Shown here: piece by piece, positions 9,606-17,851 of the stretch
How the letters are laid out: the number at the start of each line of letters is the position of its first letter
Position numbering within the stretch: position 1 is the stretch's first letter
Assembly: GCF_964026435.1 (NCBI RefSeq)
Contig: NZ_OZ032147.1
Coordinates: 930,001-994,000 of the forward strand
Length of the DNA stretch: 64,000 bases
Reading direction: 5' to 3'
From: Rickettsia endosymbiont of Gonocerus acuteangulatus
GTDB taxonomy: Bacteria; Pseudomonadota; Alphaproteobacteria; Rickettsiales; Rickettsiaceae
Made by a program: the position numbers and the translations under genes
Notes under the pieces: generated by a model
Databases searched by the model: none
Told to the model about the DNA's origin: nothing
What the model saw: only the letters and a program-made list of their open reading frames with translations

Positions 9606-10003
9606 TTGAGAGTGTTTTTGATCAGAAAAAATAGAGATAAATTTTTTTGTAAGCTATCATCATATAAAAGAATAAGAAGCAGAGGTAGGCACTTAAATAG
9701 TGAATCTAGAGTAGTACCTAAAGAAAATACTAGAGAGTGGTTATCTGAATGCAAATTTGTAATTATTTATGAAAAAAGACATATGAAAGCTATGTTAAAG
9801 ACGTAAATCCTAAGGCAGTAATATTTGCTAAAGATTTTGCTTCAGAAGAAGATCTATATAACTATATTATTTCTGTTGATCAAAATGACGAAAAATATTG
9901 TGAAATATATAATAACTCAATTGTACCTGATTCTTTAAATAATTACCCTATAATAAAAGAGAAATTAAAAGAAAAACTTTTACCTTTATTAAATGAAAAA
10001 TAA
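9606..10003 (+). pseudogene. decayed GT10-type glycosyltransferase (fucosyltransferase-like)
   Basis: Two frames overlap. The first gives RDKFFCKLSSYKRIRSRGR, HLN, then WLSECKFVIIYE. A one-base shift near 9780 leads into SYVKDVNPKAVIFAKDFASE, DLYNYIISVDQND and the end at the stop 10001-10003. This order (R-x-FF-x-x-LS-x-YK, GR-x-LN, KF-x-I-x-YE, then a DF-x-S-x-x-x-L-x-x-Y segment) is the conserved C-terminal part of GT10 alpha-1,3-fucosyltransferases. The N-terminal part is missing, so the gene is a frameshifted, truncated remnant. It overlaps the start of the GT25 gene by 11 nt, which suggests an original two-gene glycan operon. Confidence 0.6.
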
Positions 10004-10877
10004 AATTTATTACATAAAAAAATATTTTTTTATATTATTTATTATAATCAGTTGTCTATTAATATTTTGTAAATTTGGATCAAATGAAATTTCTTTATTC
10101 TATATTACTTATCAGTTAAAAACCACTCCAATTAGCGAAAAAGATGTTAAAATTTTTGTAATCAATCTAGATCATAGTACCAATAGATATAATAATATAA
10201 ATAAACAATTTATTCATATTAATTTACCTTATGAAAGATTTAGAGCAGTAAACGGTTATGAAGTATCTATAGCAAATCAGAAAGGAGAAAAGTTTACTGG
10301 TTTGGATCTAAAGAATAATCCTTCCCTTTTATCATTAGATAATAATTATGCTATTGTTTGTCCATCAGAGAATATAAATTATTATGCAAATAGTAAGATA
10401 TTAAATCGTACCTTAACCGCAGGTGAATTTGGATGTTATTGTAGCCATAGAGAAATTTGGCTTAAAATGGTTGAAGAAAATATTCCATATGCCTTAATTT
10501 TAGAAGACGATACTATATTAGAAGAAAATTTTTATAAGAAATTCTCAACCATAATCAAATCTTTACCTAGTGACTGGGATCTAGTTTATTTATTTTTGAT
10601 GCATCTACCGAGGCAAAAATTTTATAAAATTTATAATAATCCTTATCTTAAAAAAATTAATACCCAAAGGTATTTTTATACTTCTACAGGTTATTTAGTA
10701 AATTTAAAAGCTGCTACGAAGCTTCTTAAATATAGCAAAAGCTTTAGCGAGCCAATTGATGATAGTATAGCACAAGAAGTAGCTAATAATAGAATACAAG
10801 CTTATATTACTGTACCTTTTTTAATAAATACTGATTTTAAAAATTCAACTATTATTGAGATGGGAAGACCAAAATAA
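9993..10877 (+). CDS. GT25-family glycosyltransferase (LPS/surface glycan)
   Basis: This 294-aa protein has an N-terminal membrane anchor (residues 11-26) and then the GT25 domain: IFVINLDHSTNRYNNI, ERFRAVNGYE, LTAGEFGCYCSHREIW, and the LILEDD acidic motif at 169-173. GT25 enzymes add sugars, often galactose, to LPS or glycoproteins. It starts inside the end of the decayed GT10 gene. Residue use in the second half is normal and the frame is open. The IS630-A copy at 10921 lies just after its stop, so the gene escaped disruption. Confidence 0.85.
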   Translation: MKNKIYYIKKYFFILFIIISCLLIFCKFGSNEISLFYITYQLKTTPISEKDVKIFVINLDHSTNRYNNINKQFIHINLPYERFRAVNGYEVSIANQKGEKFTGLDLKNNPSLLSLDNNYAIVCPSENINYYANSKILNRTLTAGEFGCYCSHREIWLKMVEENIPYALILEDDTILEENFYKKFSTIIKSLPSDWDLVYLFLMHLPRQKFYKIYNNPYLKKINTQRYFYTSTGYLVNLKAATKLLKYSKSFSEPIDDSIAQEVANNRIQAYITVPFLINTDFKNSTIIEMGRPK

Positions 10878-10920
10878 TAATATAGTAAAATGAATATTTC
10901 CTAATCGTGTCCTTAAGATA

Positions 10921-11867
10921 TAGCTTAATGCGATAAGGTAGTGATTTTTTAAGAGCATAGTAAACAGCATCAAAAAAGTGCTCAAAATTAGAAATAGTTT
11001 TTCTTATTTCATTCTTGATTTTAAACCAGTAATGCTCAATAGAATTTAAGTCAGGAGAGTAAGTTGGTAAAAATAAAATACTGCAACCAACAGATTCAAT
11101 TAACGTTTTCACTTTTGTACTTTTATGAAAATTAATATTATCCATTACTACTATCTGACCAGCCTTTAATTCCTTGATCAATATCTCTTGTACATAAGTT
11201 TCAAAAATGTCCTTATTACATGTCCCATCAAATATTATTGGGGCAATAATATCTTTGACACACAGCCCAGCAATCATACTAATCCGTGATTTATGTTGAT
11301 AGACCTTTTCACCATAACATCTTTGACCGATAATGCTCCACCCGTGTTCTCTACAGCTATTATCTTCTATCCCAGACTCATCGATAAATACTAAATCTTG
11401 TTTATCTATAGTTTTTAGTTTCAATATAAACTCATTCCTTAGACCAATATCCCTTTTGGGATGAAGAAAAGTTTTTTTTATAACTATAACCTAATTTATT
11501 AAGCAATCTTGATATCGTACTTGCAGATACTTTTTGACTCCAGTTATTAGCTAGCTCCATGGTGGTTTATCAAAATTTAATTCTATAAATTTTTTAAATC
11601 CCTCTATGTCTCTTATTATTCTACGATGTCCTGTATGATAACCACTTTTTGCTTTGACATCCCCAGTTTGTTTCTTTAATTTTTTCCACTCTATTATAGT
11701 CTTCCTACTAATAGAGTATATCTCTGAAGTCTCTTTTATTGTTTTACCATCTGTTAAACTTTTTATTACTCGTATTCTTAAATCGTATGAATATGCCTTT
11801 GCCATAAGTTTTTCATTTAGTATAATCCAACTCATACTATAAGTCACTACCTTATCGCATTAAGCTA
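10921..11867 (-). mobile_element. IS630-type element A, copy A1 (947 bp)
   Basis: Terminal repeats begin TAGCTTAATGCGATAAGGTA and are inverted at the other end. TA dinucleotides flank both sides (10919-10920 and 11868-11869), as expected for the IS630/Tc1-mariner superfamily. The copy is one base shorter than A2 (13908-14855) because of a deletion in its transposase gene. It has inserted next to the palindromic element at 11870, splitting that element from its left 11-bp direct repeat. Confidence 0.88.
10922..11847 (-). pseudogene. IS630-A transposase, frameshifted
   Basis: The N-terminal frame (from 11847, real start probably MAKAYSYDLRIRV at 11805) contains an HTH and ends early at 11551, because one T of a TTTT run is missing relative to copy A2. 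The catalytic part (11424 downward) is open: FIDESG, VVMDNINFHKS and LPTYSPDLNSIEHYW carry the D-D-E residues. A second frame change at an 8-T run near 11470 is shared with the other copies and may be programmed. The extra deletion makes this copy inactive. Confidence 0.8.
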
Positions 11868-11869
11868 TA

Positions 11870-12073
11870 ATAGTACAGGACAGTTTAAAAAAATGTTATA
11901 TTTTATTCAGGTATAAGTGACCTTATATGTCATTCTTAGCTAGAAGCGGGAATCCAGAAAAAATAAACATAAACGCAGTAACTTCTTAAAATTAAAAGCT
12001 TAGGTATCTCGCTTTATGCTGGATTCCCGCCATTTCTAAGAATGACATCGATAAAAACTGTCCCCGGTACTAT
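11870..12073. mobile_element. palindromic non-autonomous element with 11-bp direct repeats, copy 1 (204 bp)
   Basis: The ends are inverted: ATAGTACAGGACAGTTT at the left and AAACTGTCCCCGGTACTAT-like at the right. Inside is a palindromic-element unit (about 11928-12048, GTCATTCTTAGC to GAATGACAT). After removal of IS630-A1, the unit is flanked by perfect direct repeats TCCTTAAGATA at 10910-10920 and 12074-12084. The second copy at 35230-35563 also has 11-bp direct repeats, of different sequence. This fits a mobile element making 11-bp target duplications, a size seen in some IS4-family members. Confidence 0.65.
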
Positions 12074-12127
12074 TCCTTAAGATATCGCAATCGAGTTGCA
12101 GTATGACATACTATTATTAGAGTTTTG

Positions 12128-13405
12128 TTAAACCATTTTGGTTTTAGTTTGTTTAAAATTAGCTTTATCAAAATTGTATATAAAACTTTTAATAATAGGT
12201 ACTATAAACTGTTTAAACTTGCTTCCACTAAATACGCCATAATGTCCTGCACCTTTTTGTAAATGATATTTCTTCATTGATTCAGGAATATTGGCACAAA
12301 GCTTTAAAGCAGCTTTGGTTTGACCAACTGCTGCAATGTCGTCAAGTTCTCCCTCTATACCAAGTAATGCACATTTAGTAATATTTTTTAGATCAATAGG
12401 ACGTTGCTCTGAAACTAATTTGCCTCTTGCTAGTGAAAATTGTTGGAATACTTCATCAATAGTTTGTAGGTAAAATTCTGCCGGCATATCCATAGCAGCT
12501 AAATATTCATCATAGAATTTAATAGTATGATCAGCTTTTTGATAATCGCAATTTAATAAATTTTGCCATAATTCCAAATGCGAATCTATATGACGGAATA
12601 GATTTAAGCTTACAAAACCAGCTAGTTGTAAAAATCCTGGATATACCTTTCTACCATGACCAGGATAATTAGGTGGCACCTGCATCGTAACAATTTTGCA
12701 AAACCATTCTAAACTTTTGCTTAAAGCAAATTCATTTACTGCGGTGGGATTTTTTCTAGCATCAATAGGACCGCCCATTAAAATCATTGAGCTTGGAACG
12801 TTTGGGCTATTATCTTTTGACATCAAACTAATAGCAGCAAGTAGAGGTACAGTCGGTTGACAAACAGCCATAGTATGAACATTTGGTCCTAGAAAATTAA
12901 TACACTCCATTACGTAATCAATGTAATCATCCATATCAAAAGAACCTGCTTCAAGCGGTACATAGCTTGCTTCCGTCCAGTCGGTAATATAGACATCCGT
13001 ATATGGTAATAATTCCTGCACAGTTGAGCGAAGTAACGTAGCATGGTGACCTGCCATAGGTGCTACTATCAACAATTTAGGTAGTGCATTTTTAAAACCT
13101 AATTTTTCAAAATGACGTAACTCACAAAAAGGCTTCTTCAATATAACTTTTTCATTGATCTTACAGGTTTTGTTATCAATAGTAGTTTCAATAATATTAA
13201 ATTCTGGCTTTTCATATTTTCTAGTCATACGCTCACAAAGCGTTAAGTAAGAATGCATGATTCTAGCAAAACCATTCTCCTCTAATGATTCACGCTCATA
13301 TGCTTCTTTCAAAATCTTTATGCCTAAATGCATAGGGGCTATTTGTGCTCTTAACCCTTCCAGCATATAGTATGTATAATTAGTATTTAAATCATAGTTA
13401 ATCAT
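12128..13405 (-). CDS. intracellular polyhydroxyalkanoate (PHB) depolymerase-like hydrolase
   Basis: This 425-aa alpha/beta hydrolase has the full layout of PhaZ1-type intracellular PHB depolymerases. An N-terminal helical region (YYMLEGLRAQIAPMHLG) is followed by APMAGHHATLLRSTV, TDWTEASYVPLEAG and the nucleophile motif AVCQPTVP with Cys182 in place of the usual lipase-box Ser. The C-terminal lid and base region (GIEGELDDIAAVGQT, KGAGHYGVFSGSKF) supplies Asp and His. It would cleave short-chain hydroxyalkanoate polymers or oligomers. No PHB synthase is visible in the window. The gene stands between a palindromic element and a broken hypothetical gene. Confidence 0.85.
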   Translation of the reverse strand: MINYDLNTNYTYYMLEGLRAQIAPMHLGIKILKEAYERESLEENGFARIMHSYLTLCERMTRKYEKPEFNIIETTIDNKTCKINEKVILKKPFCELRHFEKLGFKNALPKLLIVAPMAGHHATLLRSTVQELLPYTDVYITDWTEASYVPLEAGSFDMDDYIDYVMECINFLGPNVHTMAVCQPTVPLLAAISLMSKDNSPNVPSSMILMGGPIDARKNPTAVNEFALSKSLEWFCKIVTMQVPPNYPGHGRKVYPGFLQLAGFVSLNLFRHIDSHLELWQNLLNCDYQKADHTIKFYDEYLAAMDMPAEFYLQTIDEVFQQFSLARGKLVSEQRPIDLKNITKCALLGIEGELDDIAAVGQTKAALKLCANIPESMKKYHLQKGAGHYGVFSGSKFKQFIVPIIKSFIYNFDKANFKQTKTKMV

Positions 13406-13907
13406 AATTTATCCTTGAATTTAATAATAATTAATATGTTGAGTCTAACATTAAAAATCTTTTAGCAACATTAATTTTAGAATTAGTTATTTAAGTTTTT
13501 ATTGGATAGTGATAAAATTTACTCCCCTAATAGGTCTATTTGAGTATCTTCGTTCGAAGATGTGGCATTATGGCTAGATAAAGTTTTACTAATTTCAGTG
13601 ATAGTAATGGCAGTTTGTTCGGCAATAATTTGATCGGCATTACTAATAGCTTTGCCAACATTTAGATCCGATATAGCAGTAGTAAGCACATCTATTAATG
13701 TTGCAAGACTTAAAAATTTTAAATCTTTTATCGATTCAAACATTATTAGAGGGATTATAGCCATATTTAATCTTGCTGCATCATTATAATAAAAATTTTG
13801 GAAAAATATGTTATTACTTAACTCCTCTCCAGTAACATCTTGAGTAATTTTATTACCATAGTAAGACGATACTAATAATGAAGCAAGCCTTGCGAATTTA
13901 ATAGATA

Positions 13908-14855
13908 TAGCTTAATGCGATAAGGTAGTGACTTATAGTATGAGTTGGATTATACTAAATGAAAAACTTATGGCAAAGGCATATTCATACGATTTAAGAA
14001 TACGAGTAATAAAAAGTTTAACAGATGGTAAAACAATAAAAGAGACTTCAGAGATATACTCTATTAGTAGGAAGACTATAATAGAGTGGAAAAAATTAAA
14101 GAAACAAACTGGGGATGTCAAAGCAAAAAGTGGTTATCATACAGGACATCGTAGAATAATAAGAGACATAGAGGGATTTAAAAAATTTATAGAATTAAAT
14201 TTTGATAAAACCACCATGGAGCTAGCTAATAACTGGAGTCAAAAAGTATCTGCAAGTACGATATCAAGATTGCTTAATAAATTAGGTTATAGTTATAAAA
14301 AAAACTTTTCTTCATCCCAAAAGGGATATTGGTCTAAGGAATGAGTTTATATTGAAACTAAAAACTATAGATAAACAAGATTTAGTATTTATCGATGAGT
14401 CTGGGATAGAAGATAATAGCTGTAGAGAACACGGGTGGAGCATTATCGGTCAAAGATGTTATGGTGAAAAGGTCTATCAACATAAATCACGGATTAGTAT
14501 GATTGCTGGGCTGTGTGTCAAAGATATTATTGCCCCAATAATATTTGATGGGACATGTAATAAGGACATTTTTGAAACTTATGTACAAGAGATATTGATC
14601 AAGGAATTAAAGGCTGGTCAGATAGTAGTAATGGATAATATTAATTTTCATAAAAGTACAAAAGTGAAAACGTTAATTGAATCTGTTGGTTGCAGTATTT
14701 TATTTTTACCAACTTACTCTCCTGACTTAAATTCTATTGAGCATTACTGGTTTAAAATCAAGAATGAAATAAGAAAAACTATTTCTAATTTTGAGCACTT
14801 TTTTGATGCTGTTTACTATGCTCTTAAAAAATCACTACCTTATCGCATTAAGCTA
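13908..14855 (+). mobile_element. IS630-type element A, copy A2 (948 bp, best-preserved copy)
   Basis: Inverted ends TAGCTTAATGCGATAAGGTA with TA on both sides (13906-13907 and 14856-14857). Removal with one TA restores the host reading frame, so the ends are exact. It carries two overlapping transposase frames joined by an 8-A run. The other copies of this type are A1 (10921), A3 (28947, fragment), A4 (55298-60294, nested) and A5 (61512, fragment). Confidence 0.9.
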
Positions 14856-14861
14856 TACTGA
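13970..14861 (+). CDS. IS630-A transposase in two frames, probably joined by slippage at A8
   Basis: The first frame starts at MAKAYSYDLRIRV (13970; an upstream ATG at 13928 is also open) and carries an N-terminal HTH: KTIKETSEIYSISRKTIIEWK. It ends at 14344. The catalytic frame follows, with FIDESG, VVMDNINFHKS and PTYSPDLNSIEHYW giving D-D-E. The two align into one IS630 protein only if one base of the AAAAAAAA run near 14297-14304 is skipped, giving KTFLHPKRD. Several copies share this run, so transcriptional or ribosomal slippage is likely rather than damage. The stop lies just beyond the element end. Confidence 0.75.
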
Positions 14862-15100
14862 AGCATAAAACATAGGATCTTCACAGAATATAGTTTCTGG
14901 GTCTCGGAAATAAAAACAAATATAATCAACTAATAATGTAGCCATAGCAAGATATTTAGTAACATCCTGCCAATTACTATAAGTATGAATATTATTTAAT
15001 TCAGGATTATTAAAATCTATATCCTGATCTGTAAGTCTTTTGTATATTGCTTGTAATTTCTGTTCATTAAGATCACTTTTTTTTAGATGTTTAAACAATA

Positions 15101-15916
15101 TAGCATAAGTCATTAAGGTACTGACAGAGCGAGAGTATCATGTTATAGTAAGCAAATATTAACAAGCATGTAAAGAGATATGGCACGAGCATATGCAATA
15201 GAACTAAGACTAAGAGTTATAAAAGCTGTAGAAGCAGGGATACGAATAAGTAAGGTAAGTAAATTATTTAATGTAAGTCGTGATACTATATATAAATGGA
15301 AAAAATTAAAAGATAAGCAAGGTACTTTAGAAGCAGCAACTGGTTATCAGAAAGGACATAGTCATAAGATAAAAGATTCAGAATCTTTTAAAGAATTTTT
15401 TAAAGCTAATATGAATAAAACATCAAAGGAGTTAGCAAAGCAATGGGGTAATATTGCATCTGTAACTATTTTAAGACAAATCAGAAAACTTGGCTATAGC
15501 TATAAAAAAACTCATTTTCATCCGAAAAGAGATATTAAATTAAGAAATGAATTTATAGCAAAGATATAAACCATCACAAAAGACAAATTAGTATATTTTG
15601 ATGAATCTGGAATAGAGGATAATGCTTGCAAAGAGTATGGATGGAGCATTATAGGACAAAGGTGTTATGGAGAAAAGGTGTATCAACATAAATTTAGAAT
15701 AGGTATGATAGCTGGTCTTTGTAATGGTAATCTTATTGCTCCTGTAATATTTGAAGGTAATTGTAATACAGAGGTCTTTAAAACTTATATTAGGGATGTA
15801 TTAATTACAGAATTACAACCTGGGCAAACCGTTATTATGGATAACATTAATTTTCATAAAAATTCTAAAGTTAAAGAGTTCATTGAATCCGTTGGTTGTA
15901 CCATATTGTATTTACC
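15101..15916 (+). mobile_element. IS630-type element B, copy B1, 5' part (transposase broken)
   Basis: Starts TAGCATAAGTCATTAAGGTACTGACA after TA (15099-15100). The transposase begins at 15180 (MARAYAIELRLRVIKAV) and stops at 15567-15569, where other copies have CAA (Gln); a single C-to-T change has made TAA. The frame then reopens (DESGIEDNACKEYGW onward) until 15916, where an IS701-type fragment is inserted. In this copy the linker is seven A residues, so both halves are in one frame apart from the nonsense codon. The 3' end of the element is absent. Confidence 0.8.
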
Positions 15917-16761
15917 CAAAACTTACGCTATGTTTGGTTCTAAATATCGTAAAGATGGAGAACGCAGTTGTTGTTGCATATAGTCATCTAAAAGCCCTAA
16001 CTTTATTTGGTAAACCGTTTTACCGATTGTATTTGCAGTCCTTTTGAGAAATGCCCAAACTAAAAATGCACAACTAATATGATTACGTTGAATACGCTGT
16101 TTCCTGCATTGACAACGTTCTATCCCAGTAAGTTGCTTAATTTCTCTGTGCATGCTCTCAATTACCCATCGAAAGCCACACTCATCTTGTGCAGCTTTAG
16201 AAGATTTGTGAGTTTTGTTATTGGTAACAACATACTCAACTCTGTTGGTAGAAACAGTAAATTTAAACAAATTAACATGCTTATTTTTAGCAAAGCCTTT
16301 TATATGAATCTCTACTCCATGCCTGATCTCTTCATCTGAAAATGTCAACTCTTTTACAGCTTTATAAGGCAAAACTTACGCTATGTTATAGCAAATATGC
16401 TAAAAACTCTTATTACACAACAATGTTTTATAGTGAAGCACTTCATAATATCCCTTAATTCATGGGCATTATATCAAACATAGCGTAAGTTTTGAAGGTT
16501 TAGAATCGTGCGTTTTACTAACGTTTCTATTGGCTTTAATAGGGGCATAATAATATTTCCCCAGAGAGTCAACATGTTGCATAATTTTGTGTATAGAATA
16601 CCATGTGTCAAAAAGTACTGTTTGAAAAGGAATCTTCTTGCTATAAACAGCATTATTTAACATGTTTAATAGGTGTTCTAGTTTTGTTGCTCCATCATGA
16701 TCAGGTGCAAAAATTCGATAATCTATTACCCAAAACTTATTAATATCAGGGTTATAATATA
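15917..16761 (-). mobile_element. IS701-like element fragment (3' part), carrying a MITE
   Basis: Starts with CAAAACTTACGCTATG at 15917 inside IS630-B1. It carries the C-terminal two thirds of the transposase, interrupted by a MITE at 16370-16494. It ends at 16761 at the TA used by IS630-B2. The 5' third of the transposase is missing, so the fragment cannot move by itself. Confidence 0.8.
16370..16494. mobile_element. MITE with IS701-like ends, copy M1 (125 bp)
   Basis: Both ends are CAAAACTTACGCTATG inverted repeats, identical to those of the IS701-like element. The 4-bp duplication AAGG flanks it (16366-16369 and 16495-16498). It lies inside the transposase gene of its likely parent. Its interior is non-coding. 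Confidence 0.85.
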
Positions 16762-17723
16762 TAGCATAAATCATTAAGATACTGACAATTTAATAGTATT
16801 AAAAACAGCATCATAAAATGTTTCAAAATCTCCTACAACTTTCCTAATTTCATTTTTTATCTTAAACCAGTAATGCTCTATAGGATTTAAATCAGGAGAG
16901 TAAGTTGGTAAATACAATATGGTACAACCAACGGATTCAATGAACTCTTTAACTTTAGAATTTTTATGAAAATTAATGTTATCCATAATAACGGTTTGCC
17001 CAGGTTGTAATTCTGTAATTAATACATCCCTAATATAAGTTTTAAAGACCTCTGTATTACAATTACCTTCAAATATTACAGGAGCAATAAGATTACCATT
17101 ACAAAGACCAGCTATCATACTTATTCTAAATTTATGTTGATACACCTTTTCTCCATAACACCTTTGTCCTATAATGCTCCATCCATACTCTTTGCAAGCA
17201 TTATCCTCTATTCCAGATTCATCAAGATATACTAATTTGTCTTTTGTGATGGTTTGTATCTTTGCTATAAATTCATTTCTTAATTTAATATCTCTTTTCG
17301 GATGAAAATGAGTTTTGTTTATAGCTATAGCCAAGTTTTCTGATTTGTCTTAAAATAGTTACAGATGCAATATTACCCCATTGCTTTGCTAACTCCTTTG
17401 ATGTTTTATTCATATTAGCTTTAAAAAATTCTTTAAAAGATTCTGAATCTTTTATCTTATGACTATGTCCTTTCTGATGACCAGTTGCTGCTTCTAAAGT
17501 ACCTTGCTTATCTTTTAATTTTTTCCATTTATATATAGTATCACGACTTACATTAAATAATTTACTTACCTTACTTATTCGTATCCCTGCTTCTACAGCT
17601 TTTATAACTCTTAGTCTTAGTTCTATTGCATATGCTCGTGCCATATCTCTTTACATGCTTGTTAATATTTGCTTACTATAACATGATACTCTCGCTCTGT
17701 CAGTACCTTAATGACTTATGCTA
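16762..17723 (-). mobile_element. IS630-type element B, copy B2 (962 bp, both ends present)
   Basis: The ends are TAGCATAAATCATTAAGATACTGACA (3' end, left) and TAGCATAAGTCATTAAGGTACTGACA (5' end, right, inverted), with TA on both sides (16760-16761 and 17724-17725). The left flank is IS701 sequence but the right flank is host sequence, so the two flanks were not neighbours originally. This indicates recombination with copy B1. Confidence 0.85.
16774..17644 (-). CDS. IS630-B transposase, two overlapping frames
   Basis: The first frame (17644 down to 17285) starts MARAYAIELRLRVIKAV and holds an HTH (IRISKVSKLFNVSRDTIYKWK). The second (17334 down to 16774) has YLDESG, VIMDNINFHKN and LPTYSPDLNPIEHYW. 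The overlap is at AAACAAAAC (minus strand); one base must be skipped to make a single protein. Copy B1 has seven A residues there and needs no shift. So either this copy uses programmed slippage or it has gained a base. Confidence 0.7.
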
Positions 17724-17770
17724 TATTATAGTAATTTAATATTTTTTCAAAGTTATTGCTCATAACATCT

Positions 17771-17800
17771 CATGATAGTTAATTAAAATTAACTATCATG
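17771..17800. promoter_or_regulatory. perfect 14-bp palindrome (hairpin or operator)
   Basis: CATGATAGTTAATT and its exact complement are separated by two A residues. It lies about 50 bp downstream of the stop of the gene at 17852-18616 (minus strand), where a terminator would be expected. No T-run follows on that strand, so a terminator role is uncertain; it may instead be a protein-binding site. Confidence 0.45.
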
Positions 17801-17851
17801 ATTTATAGCAATTTATAATGCAATTATTTTTTATAAAATTTTTAGGTAAAA

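Larger units (their letters stand above)
13519..15098 (-). pseudogene. unknown Rickettsia protein gene broken by IS630 insertions
   Basis: The 3' part is 13519-13905 and the 5' part is 14858-15098, with IS630-A2 between them. Removing A2 with one TA joins the codons for MFYAS and VSIKFARLAS exactly in frame, which proves the split. The joined product contains LDVLTTAISDL-like (LIDVLTTAISDLNVGKAI) and a Thr/Ser-rich acidic tail ending DLLGE. The 5' end is cut by the IS630-B nest at 15101. A start (MSNNFEKILNYYN) exists beyond that nest at 17726-17770, but it joins one base out of frame. Family unknown; moderately hydrophobic segments (ATLLVDYICFYF) suggest membrane or packed helices. Confidence 0.6.
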
